In this document: in pieces, positions 50,201 through 62,200 of the stretch
How positions within the stretch are numbered: position 1 is the first letter of the stretch
Layout of the letters: each line of letters starts with the position of its first letter
Assembly: GCF_003945595.2 (NCBI RefSeq)
Contig: NW_024104509.1
Location: forward strand, 2,914,001 to 2,978,000
Source of the DNA: Pipra filicauda
Taxonomy: Eukaryota > Chordata > Aves > Passeriformes > Pipridae
Direction: 5' to 3'
Length of the DNA stretch: 64,000 nucleotides
Translations under genes and position numbers: made by a program
The notes under the pieces: model-generated
Database searches by the model: none
The model's input: only the letters and a program-made list of their open reading frames with translations
What the model was told of the DNA's origin: nothing

Positions 50201-53200
50201 AACCAGAGACCTGGTTCCATGAGATACCATTTTTTTTTCCTTCAAGTAATGAAGTGCCTCTTATTTGCTGGAAGTCACCTGAAGTACAGTGAATTTAGTA
50301 TGTTAAATGCAGGTTGATTAGGAGAGAATGTAGCCAAACGTTATGGACAGTAAAAGCTTGGATAGTCACATTCAGTTTAGAACTTCTTGGTCAGTTGCAG
50401 AATTACTGTGTAAATGTAAGACTTGTGATTTCAGGACAGGTTGACTGATGTGATGCTGTGCCTTCAGAGAGTAGAGGTTAATGACAGTCCTTGGTATCTC
50501 AAGCTTAAGTGGAGATGCCTCATGAATCCCCACTGATTCCCTGATGGGACCCAAAACTGCTGGAATGGTGCAGTGGAGTACAAAGGGAAAGGAAGGACTA
50601 GGTTACAATGAAATTATTTTTCCATCCTAAACAACTGTATACCTCAGTCTTTTTTTTATGACATTGTTAAAAATAAGTGTAATATATAAATCTACAGTAG
50701 CCAGTGCTTAAATGCAGGATGGAAAACATGGTTTATTTTTTTGTTTGGATTTTTTTAGTGGATTAGTCTTAAAACCTCAGTCTGAAGCACTTCATAATGT
50801 ATTTAAAGTTTTTCTTTGAAGTTTCAAACTTTTTCTGTGCAATTTAATAGTAGAGTAATTTTGTAATCCTGATTCATGGTTATGGTGTTTAATTTTTCTA
50901 GCTGCAGATTTTTTATAGTGTGTATATTTTTTGTAACAGTGTGGTATATGGCAGTCATCTGCAGCTCAGACTTGTACTGAAATAGTAAGGTATATTTTTA
51001 GTTGTACTATCATATTTAAATTCTTTGGATTTTCTGTGAAGAATTCTCTTTTTCTGATATATACAGTTTGTGTGCAATTTAAATTGCTGAATACACAAGG
51101 ATTCTGTATAATGTTTTTTTCCCTTGCTGAGGGCATACTCAGTTCATTATTTTAAATAATAAAAAGGGAGGATATGGCAGGTTTTGCTCCCTCTTAAATT
51201 AAGCAATCATTTCTTCTGGAATGAGACAGCAATATTTTACAGAGATGGTCATACATAGGTACAGCAGCCCGTGACAGAGAGTCTTAGAGGAATGACAGGG
51301 ATTAAAGGAAGTGCAGAGGGAACACTGCTGTGTGTGAATCATTGCTAATCGTGGTGCCTCTTGTTCTATCGTTTTAGAGCTGATAGATATCACGTGTACC
51401 TTGCTGCTGCTGAACCCCGACTTCACCACTGCCTGGAATGTGAGGTATGTTGCACTCAGGGAATGACATCAGAAAGACCTGGGCCTTACGTGAGTGAGTC
51501 ATCTGTAAGCTTTGTTTTAAGTGGTAATTAGTGACACAGCAAGAGCTTGTCCGCTAAAGTGTTCTGAAGGAATGTTAAGAGTTTCTTCTATCCTGTATGT
51601 TGCAGATAGTTTGGGACTGCTTTTTTTTTTTTTTTTGGTAGTGCAGACCAGAGATTACACTACTGCATGTGAAGACACATGTCACGTGTTTGCCCCACAT
51701 TTTCAGAGTGTGTAAGTCCCCTTGAACTTCCGCTCTTCCTTCGTTCTATCAGTTAATGAGGGACATTTCTAACCTTTAGATGGGCATATCCTTTTTGCTG
51801 AATCACACGGTGCCCAACTGATGTCTGTTGTGTGTCGTCACTGTTTTTATTTTACTCCTGTCCTGAGTCCTTTTGAGATTCTGGTTCAGTTTGGTGCCAT
51901 TACCAGTGCAGTCTGTCAGAGCTGAATAGAGCTCAGTAGATACGCTGCAAGAGGAGGGGAGCGGGTATCTGCCCTCTATTTCAGACACATTTCCCCTGCT
52001 TCCCACTCCTTTCTTGTACCTGCTGGGCTTAGTATAGCTTCACCCTAGGTCATGCTGCAGAACTTATCCAGAAGTCATTATAGAGAAGAAGCAGGAATTT
52101 ACCTCCTTGCTCTTCAGGAAGTGCAGAAACAGCAGTTCTTTACAACCCTGTAATTTTATGATTTTTCTGTAAATCTCAGAGTTGGAGGAATTTTCTCTTT
52201 CTGCTGCCTAGGTAAGACTGGAGACAGTCTTAAAGGTATAGTTTCAGAACTATAGAAGGACTGACAGAAAATTATGATAGTCTCTAGGAGGGCTCTCAGA
52301 AATATAGGACTTCTGTACTTAAGGTGCATTACTGTAGTAGGTGCATTAACAAAATGACCTAGAAGGATAATGGCTGCATTTAGCTGTCAGCCCCAGCTAT
52401 GGTGAATTGAACTTTTTCTTTTTTCTTTCTTCTTTCTTCTTTCACTGTTGATGTAGTTCTGAAGGATTCTGCTGTGATCTATATCTTTCTAGCCTCTCAG
52501 GTCTAAGAAAGAGGGGTGAATGTGATAGCAAAGGGCTTTCTGTCATGACGATGTATAGCTTGAGTAGCTTTCAAGTGATAAAATGGTATTAGGAGCATGT
52601 ATAAGTACTAGAGCTACTACAGTAATGTAATCTATGGTACTTATAACTGAGTTCAAGTTTTTGGTTTAGGTTTTGTGGAAATTTTTTTTTATTGCATGTG
52701 CGTTCATCCTTATCAGTCTGGCTTTTGTTCTGCCTGACAGCTGAAAGAATTAGCTTTTAGGTGCATGAGAGGAGTAGTTCAAAGTTGTGTATGTAATTAA
52801 AAGTAGTAAATGGAATTAAAAATGTTAATGGGTTGTTTTCTCCTTTATGATGTTTACAGTTTACTAAAATAAATTACTACAGAAGGTGACATTGCTCCCC
52901 AAACTCTGGACCACTGACCTAGCTGACACTCTGTGTTTCAAGGTCTGTTTAGCATCCAGGGAGAGGCTATTATATAAACCAGGCAGTATCTGTGGAGTTA
53001 TCAGTGAGCCTGCTCTAGCCAAGGAACTGCTTTGCTGAATCTGGCCCTGCATTGTTTCAGACTGGTGCTGGGAGTTTGCTCTTTTGAAGGGTAGGCACTT
53101 TTGTTATGTGGACATACCATTTCAGCTTCTCTGTGAAATTCCTGCTTCAGCAAATTACAAGTCAAGCTAGCCAGATGTGTTACATATGCAGTCACAGAGT

Positions 53201-56200
53201 GGACAGACTGTTCTGCACGGATGCTGGAGATAAATCCTTATCCTGATCTAGTATGAGCTGAGAACTGATTGTGTCAAATTTGCACTCTGCTTGCAGAACA
53301 TGATGGATCTGTTGTGGGATGATTGGTTTCGTCTTGCTCAGGGGATGTTTGTCCTACCAAATTCATTCAGCCAAGTCAGAAGACTGAAGTGGCATTGTAG
53401 AGGGCAAATGAGCATTGCAGCTCAGCTGGCAATCACAGAAAGTTGTATCTGGTTAATGAAGCACAGGAGAACGTAGAACTTTAAACATGCTACCTGCTAG
53501 GAAGGAATAGATTGTCTACTTTGACTTTAAAGCTATTCTAAACAATTGTGTCTACTACGTACAACATAGCCTTGTGTTTTATTTATTTATTTTAATTAGA
53601 AGTAACTGGGAAGCTGCAGAAAGGCAAGTAGAGACTTAACCTAAACTACGAGAACTGAGCAAGGCTAGTTGTATGGTGTAGGAAAACATGATAAAGAATA
53701 GGAGCATGTCACTTCTTAGAGCTGAGAGGAAAACCCCTTTTATACTGGATGGGCTACAAGATATCTCCAGTTTTTAATCATAGTTTCAGTTATTTTGTGT
53801 TTTTAGAAGTTGAAAAATCTTGCAAGTTAAAATGACCAAAATTTTTATGTGAGTGATTGTAAAGGAATTGTCATAAGTGCTTTTGTTCTTGCTGTTATAC
53901 TTCCTGGCGTGTACAATTGTTCAAAGTAAAAAGATATTAGGTAACAAGATGCTCTGAGAAGTCAGTGTTTTTACTATTAGATATCAATAGCTTCAAAGGT
54001 GTCACATAAGGCAAGTTAAAATTTCAGAATATCTTTTATGGAAGCTACAGTCCGTAACACTGAAAAATTATCTGTGATGCATGTGGCAAGAAAATGAGCT
54101 AGAAATTACATACCCCAAGTTGGATGTTAGCTGAAAAAGCCCTGAAGAGGGGATATGTAGGAGTGTATGATGCTTGTGATTGCAGTCCTTGTGAATGGGA
54201 GAATCTCTCATATGAAAATCTTTGAAGCTAAAACCAGCTTTTCTACCACAGCAGTGAAAGTGAATCTTGTCTGTACTGTTCCTCAACTTTGCAAAAGAGG
54301 AAATTTACCTTAAAAGTACGTAAGTGTGAGCCTATTTATTTACAGTTAATGCTTTAAAATAGGAAGAGCAATTTCTTCACTGAGAGTTTTGGTTTGGGAA
54401 GGTAGGTGGCCTGGTAATCTAAATCTGTGTTAAATATGCACATGCATTTAAGTGTCAGACCGATCTAAGCTGCATTTTCATTGTCTGTGTGGTGATTTTT
54501 ACCGAAATGTCACCTTTTGCAATGCAATAGTGGGGCAATTGTTCCACCTGCTCCAGTGTTGACATTCCCTGAATCTTTCTCTTGCCTGCTTTCCAAAAGT
54601 CAGTGGCACTGGCATGGAACAGTGTGGTCAGTCTGCCACTTCTGGCTGGTATACCTGGAAAACCAGCTAAGAGCACCCAATCTAAAGCATGCTGGAACTT
54701 GGTTTAGATAAAAATGAATGTCCCATTAGCTATGTTTCTGATCTCTGCAGGCAGTTCTCTACTGACTTCACTAGCCATCAGAAGCAAAACTTAATTAAGG
54801 ATTTATACATTTCACCACTTTTCTTCAATTGTAAATAATATTTGCTCACTGCTAGAGTTGCAACCATTAGCTTCTGATCCTGGGTATACGGTTCAATTAA
54901 AGCAACACAAAGCCAAAGTACCAGATGGAGTCAGTTTCTTACTGAAAACTACCAAAACAGATAGAAAAGGACATAAGTACTCACAGGAAAGAAATATGTC
55001 AACTTGTTTGTGAGACTCAGGCCATAACTTTAGGACCACATTATATATTCTGTGTCAGACTGCAGAGCAGTTTTACCTTCTTACTTGTTAGCAGATATTT
55101 TCTGTTCCCCTGGTTTTTTTTGGTCAGAAAGTTGATCATCTGCTCCTTACTTACTAATGCTCCTCTTGCTGAACCTGGTGTTGTGCCTAATGTTATGATG
55201 AATCATAAATTTTAAAATAAAACCAAACCACAACCCAAGCCCATGCCAAAATTACTTCTGCTTCTTTCACTCTCAGAGTTATAATTCTGACTTCTGTAGG
55301 TTTGGGGAAATGTATGCTTTCTTTCTGCAGATGATAACTTTGTAACTTACTGTATCTTTACTTCAAAGCTGCTGCCCACTAGGTTGGAGAATAGGATATG
55401 AAGACTATTGTCCTTGGAGGAACCAGTGATGGGGTGATGCCTACAAACGTGGTCAGGACAGGCAGTAAGAGTTGTAAAGCTAGAAGGAAGAGGGTGAGGG
55501 GCAGGGAATTCTGTGCAAAGAAGGATTCTGTGAGAAGGCCAAGTCTGGACTTTCATTTTGCTCTGTCTGCGATGGAGGTGCTCTGGGAAGGGTTGTGTTG
55601 CATCAACATTAAGTTTTGTCAGGGCAAATTATTTTCTTTTTTTTTTTCCCCTTAAACCAAAAGTTGTTTTACGCTAAAGTAAACGTAGTAATTTCAGCCT
55701 TTTTTTTAAGTTTGAAAAACATTCTACACACAAAGAATAGTTTCCCCTTCTTTTTAAATTTAGGGAACCTTGATACTGCATCTTGGGCAGTATTTATAAA
55801 CTGAAAGTAAGTATTGGAGAGTGCTGTGTGTAATGGTATTTTTAGATGTACATAATGATCTTAGGGCTTAATTTCAAGAGGGAATGTTTATTTATATATG
55901 TAACCCTATTGGCTGTTGACTCAGTGATTTCTGGGTAGATTTGAGAACCAATGCGTTGTGTATATTCAGATTAAGATAAGGTTCTTTGATCTGGATTTAT
56001 TTTATTGGGCCTGATGAATAGTGTGCATGTATGTATAGCACAGTGGAATGGGTGAATCCACCAAAGGGTTTTTAAACTCTTGTAGTTTGACAGTGAAGTT
56101 CAGTTCTGATACAAAGGGAATGCCTTGCAATTTGTTACTGGAATTTGTGTTATGTTTCCAGGTTACTACTTTTATTCATACAGATTTATTTTATCTTTTG

Positions 56201-59200
56201 TAGGAAAGAATTAATACTGTCTGGCACTTTAAATCCACTTAAAGATTTGCATCTTGGAAAACTGGCGTTAACCAAGTTTCCAAAGAGTCCAGAAACATGG
56301 ATTCATAGGTTTGTTTCCCCTGCCTTTTATTGACTCCTTAAAACGATTTTTCCTAGGGTTTTTTCGTTTCCTGTTCTTGGGTTAAGAAGAGCCATAGGTG
56401 AAGGAAGACAACAATATAGCTGAATCTTTGATACAGTCATTGTGGAATACTATGCTTTGGCTTTTGAAGCTGCCTACCTATATTTTACTCTTAGAACAGG
56501 GATCATATACACCTTTTTGCTGCATACTTTTTTAATAAACTTGGGGGGTGGGATAGGTTTTCCTAAAGGTTTGTCACGTCTTGCAGCACCTAAAATTCTC
56601 AACCTGAAAATTCCGATGCCATCAATAGTAAGTATCTGAGCACTGTAGGTTTCTTCCTCTTTCCCTCCACCTTACTACTATATCATGGTCTACAGGCATT
56701 CCAGAAAGAGAAGAATCTGTAAAAGCTAATCTTTATAACCAAAGCTGACTTCTTTCCCATTTCAGTCTTTTTGGTTTGTTGAATTTATTTTTATCATTTC
56801 TAATGTAAGCAAGGTCATTAAGTCACCACTACTAAATATTATAATAATAGATCACGTTTGGAAAACATAGCACCAGAATTACACAAATGCACAAAGCTAA
56901 TTATCTCAGTTCATGACTTAGCATTCATAAAATGCCTGTAGCATAGCCAAGTGAAGTACAGATCCACCGCTCAACTTTGTTTAAAAACAAAATAAATCTT
57001 CATATATGTGTGATCTTTATTCATTCTGCCAATAAAAGGATAACTCATCCTTTTATAGACATCTTAAAGAGAACTGAAGGTAGCATGTTAGGAAGCAGTT
57101 TGCAATGTGGGTGTTTAACATGTCCAGCATTAGGACAACTGTAAAGTTGATACCACATTAGGGGACTCATACTCTATAAAAAACCTAAATAAAACTTCCG
57201 TCTTACTGACTACATGAGAATTTTTGGAAGGGGAATTTGTTGGTTAGCTCTTCTTTGTGAGTGCATGAGCTTAAAACTCTTGAAGTTAATTAGAATGTAA
57301 CACATGGAATGTTCCTGGGTGTTTTTTTCTTAGTAATATTGATATAGCAGCAACAACAATCAATTTCTGTGGCACTGATTTTTAATTTTGTCGTTCAGCT
57401 ACTCTTCATCATCTTCATGCTACTGACTCATGCTGCTTGATGGCTGTGAAGCAAAAATATGTAGTTATAATGGGAAAAAAACTTGCAGTTTGTCATAGTT
57501 TAACCTTTTATACATGGTAGCTAACACTGGAAAAATATGCTTTTTTTGCATTTAAATAGTTCTGAACCTGGTGTCATTCATAATTTTATGAAGAACAATA
57601 AGTTTTTATGAAATTAGTCAGAATGTATTAGGTTCTTTATATTTATTTACCTCTTAGAAATAGTAAAAAATTCTGTCTATAACTTCCATGCAATCTTGAA
57701 TTATGAGTATTTTAATATTGTCATAATTTGTTGCTCTTTCTCTTATGTACCTACCTCAGAAAAGTATATTTGAGTATGATTGTACAAATATTTAGCTTGG
57801 ATTTGGATATGCTGGCCATGATTGATACATGTTGGAAAATAAGATGTGCAAAAATTTTTTTTTCTGCATCGGCATAATGATTATTCTTGGGTTTTCTGTT
57901 CCCCCATGGTACCAAATCTCAAGACAGAAGTGCAAAAAAATAGAATGAGGCTATTAATAAAATTCAGTAACACATATTGAAATTGTTTTTTCTTATACAC
58001 TGCAAGTACACTCACTAAACACATAAAAATACCATTTGTTCATTTTGCCAGATGACCTTCTGCTATACGTTTTCAGGTGTTCAGATAGATCTTGTACGTA
58101 TACAGTCAGTATATCTATTGATTGTGCATCAGTCACTTAACAATCCTTCATTCATTTGTGATAATTCCAGGAACCATAATAGTAATAGGAACATGCAAAA
58201 GTGACAGTGACTCCAAATTAATTAGTGGCAATTTCTCTTAAAAACTTTAAAAATAATACCGTGATATTCAGCAGTTTGCAAAAATGCATTTTAAATCTTC
58301 TGAAGTTGTGATTGCCTTGTCTAGCAAGTAGCTCAAATTTCATTATATATTTTTTTAAGGTTGCAGCCACAGAGACCATAAAGTCTGTATTTTTTCACTC
58401 TCTCCTGTATATATAATTTATCAGAATACCTTATCTTATAAAGCATCCGCATTTTAAGAAACTGAAATAATTATAGGCTTGAAATAATTTGTCTTTTTAT
58501 TGTTTTACTCAGAAGTCAATGTTAATGAAATGATACACATTTTTTGTTAAAGGAATGATTCTGCTCATTTAGTTTTTATGCCAAGGAATGACGCTCTGCT
58601 CATTTAGGTTTTTATGCCTAGTCAATATTCCAGTTTCCATTTCTTGCAAATCTGTGGATTGAAGTGAAAAAATCCTAAAGGTGATGTTTGGATCAAAGAT
58701 GCTTTTAAAAATCAAAAGTTAAGTCTTCAAAATTACTACATTTCATAAAATACAGTTATACAACAGTCAAAGAGGATGGGTTTGTTTGGCTGTACATCTT
58801 TAGTTAAAACAAATGTTATATAGGAAGAAAGTGTTCATACACTGCTTTTGATTTCTGCTGACAAACAGTTTAAAAATGTATTCTTATAAATTATGTTTAA
58901 TATTGTCTTCCAGTATTTTAAGTCTTTTTTTTTTTTAATAATCAGGAGAAAAAGATACAGTGTAAATAAAAAAAAACCAGCAAACAAGTATTTTATAAAT
59001 GTTTTCAAATGAGAAAGAAAACATATGGATTACTAGTTTTATTTTTTAAATAAAAAATTGACTTGTCTACTTTTTTTAAATATATATATATATATATACA
59101 CAAACACAATTTTGTGTATGACTGGCAAAATAGAATTCTGTGTTTAAAAAAATGAATTTATTATTTTTATTTTAGTTATTGATTTCTTTTAACCAGGAGT

Positions 59201-62200
59201 GACAATTTTCTGAAAGTTGCTATTAATTGATCTTGGAACTGCTGTTAGCCAGTACAAAACAGAAATACCTCTGTGTAGCAGACAACAGGATGTCTGGCTT
59301 TCCAGAGCATTCCACTTGGGGCCATTGGAATTCTGTTGGCATGTGCTGTTCTGTGGAAATTTACACGTCTGTGATCTGGTTTTGTAGGACCATTTTGTGT
59401 AGGGGCTGCAGAGTCATGGCTTATGCAGCATTGAGGTTGCCTGTAAAAATACTACTAAAATACTACTAAAAGTCAGTCTAGAGTAAATTAAAAAAAAATA
59501 AATCTAGACTTCTGTGCTTATCTCAGTCACATGAAATCAAATATGTGTAATTCATCAATAAAAAAAATTTGTTTTGCTTATACCTATAGCCCTTCAAACT
59601 GTAAGCATTTTGCACTTTGTTAGTTCTGGTGGTGTACAGAAACTAATTTGACTTGCTGTGTGCAGTACTGTCAGATGTAAAAAATATTGACAAAGCAGAG
59701 TTAATTTTTTGTTGAGTGACTTTTTTCTATCTCTTGATGGATACTTCATGTTAGTGCTATGCAAGACTTTGAAAGAGGAGCTCATGAGAAATCCCATGTG
59801 CACAGTGTGCATTTTTTTGAAAATTTGCTGTTTCCTTCTGATTTTTTTCTGTATGCTGTAAGTAGCCATGACAACTTAAGAGTGAACAAACTGATACAGC
59901 TGGAGTTAAATTATGTTGGGGTGTGATCATAATGTCATAGGTTTCAGTATGGGAAGCATTCAGATGGTTATGTTTACTGCTTTTTCTTATCTGGCTAGAG
60001 TGTAGTTCAGATAATTGAGGTATTGGAAGATTTGATTTATATAAATGAAAAACCTTTTTTTTCCTCTTAAAATTGCTCTCTCACCTTTAACACTTTACAT
60101 CATTTAACCAGACGATGGGTGCTGCAACAACTAATTCAGGAAAACTCCTTGCCAAGTCTCGCGACTAAAGGAAACCTGGGAGCAGCACCTGTGGAGAGAA
60201 TTCACCGACTAGTGCAGGAGGAAATGAATGTCTGCTCTGAAGCTGCTGGGAGATATCCAAGCAACTACAATGCCTGGTCCCATCGCATCTGGGTTCTACA
60301 GCATTTGGCAAAGCTGACTGTCAAGGTATAACACAATAGTGAATAAAGTCTTGAATTTTCTTGTCAAAAAAACCCCCAACAAACTGTTTTGCTAAGCAGA
60401 AGATAGAAATATGTTAATAAGACACAAAGTAATTTTTCTTGTAGACATCCCCAGTAAGGCCTTGGCTGTTTTTTAGATGACTGGGCCTCCAAAGGTACTT
60501 GTCTTTTGTGCAAGTGGACACTGCCATATTTATCTGGTTATCCTTAAAATCTTTCTTCTCCAGATGCAGTTCCTTTTCATTTCCCCAGTGCCCCAGACCA
60601 GGGAGGAAGTTTGGAGCTGCAGGTTATGGTTGGATAAGCACTTTAAAACAAGCAAGCATAGGGTCAGGGAGGGTGTAGGAGGGAGTGCAGACCCAGAGGT
60701 TACGACAGAGGTCACTGAGCACATATGTCCTATTCTGGAGGAGGATGCCAGTTCCACGGTACTCAGCTCACCTCTGAAGGTAGAAGACAGCCCTTTGCGA
60801 GAGGCTATCGAGAGTGTAGAGGGAGGTGTTTTCATACAGTTTGCTTCTCAGAACAAGGACAAACGGCTTGTGCTATTCAGTGTGGAAATGGAGAAAACTG
60901 GCTTGGTACGAAAGAACCTCTGTTGGAATTCAGATGTTAGCCTGCTTTTTTGTTTACTTCCAGTGTTTGAAGCATCTTCCACTGTTACTCTGAGGTTCCT
61001 ACATGAGAGGCTTTGGTTTTCTGTAGATCTAAAGAGGTTTTAATGGCAATCTTCTGTATTGCTTTTTTTAAAGAGGTTTTCTAGTTCAGGTAAGGAGTGA
61101 TCCTTGAATCATTTTGTTCCCTTTGTACAGGGAGTTAAAATGCAATTTAGTAATTAAGATGTTCCCCTGTAACTTTGCAGCTTATATATGTCAGATAATT
61201 GAATTGGATTATTCCAAGATCTAGGTTGGACATGATGTGCATAGTATCAATTCCTGCTGAATAAAGACTGGTCTGATTTTTCTGAGCCTCATGTTATTCT
61301 TCGACGATTTCAAAGTTCAGAAGTTTAAAACAGTAAGCTTAATTCTGCTGAAAATGGAGAAGCTGATCTTATGGTTTAAAGTGCAGAACTGGAGATGGAG
61401 AGGTTTAGTCCCCTTAAGAATTGCATGTATGGGCTGTTATTTAATACTGCACTTTAGTTTGCTGATCTGTCAAAGGAAGGCAATGCTGATATCTCCTGTC
61501 AAGATATAAAAAAACACCTTGAGTATCTCAGGTAGAAGGCACTGTTTACACTGTTTGTATTTGCTCTGATTTCTTTCAGAACAAATGCACCACAAAAAGG
61601 TGTATAACTAACCTTGTGTGTTTCCGTGGTTTTCTTTGTGGGAGGCTCTGTCTTTTGTGCTGCAGGAGAAAAAAGAAAGACTTCTCCCTATGAAAGTTGC
61701 TTTGCATCAGCTGGTCGTGTTAAGTGATATAGGTAGCTTAGGAGAAAAGATGAAAAGCAAGAGTATACCAGTAGATTCTATTCAAAGTCTTTAAAAGTAA
61801 ATGAAAAGGGTAATTTTGATGTCTTTGGAGAGTTTAAACTTTGTAGGAGGAGCAATGTGAGGAAAGAAGTTAAGCCCTGTAACGAAATGAAACCACCAGC
61901 TCTAATAGAGAAAATAAAGTAAAAGAAGCTTTGTCTGGTAGCCAACTTGCCTGTCTCTCCAGAAATTAATTTTGAAGGTTTAAAAGCATTCAGACTTAAG
62001 GGAAAATTCTTTATTCCAGAAGTGTTACAAACAGAGCTACAATCAGCAGTATTGTTTACCAGAGTTATTGTGAAACCCTTTTTAGGGATTCATCAATTAC
62101 CAAGTCAAGCAACCTGATTATGGACAAATAGTTTTGTATTCCACAGGCTCTAGGATTTTAAACATAATGTTATTGATTGACATTCTTTCCTGGAAAATGG

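Larger units (their letters stand above)
45104..51377 (+). other. PTAR1: PTAR1 intron 2
   Basis: GT-AG intron of 6274 bp, phase 1. It contains a long degenerate antisense CR1 starting only about 60 bp after the donor (45166-46010) and a (GAAT)n microsatellite (47361-47384). I see nothing else identifiable. Confidence 0.9.
56309..60111 (+). other. PTAR1: PTAR1 intron 4
   Basis: GT-AG intron of 3803 bp, phase 2, very AT-rich. It contains a small imperfect tandem duplication (58552-58619) and a (TA)9 run (59081-59098). No recognised mobile element. Confidence 0.9.
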
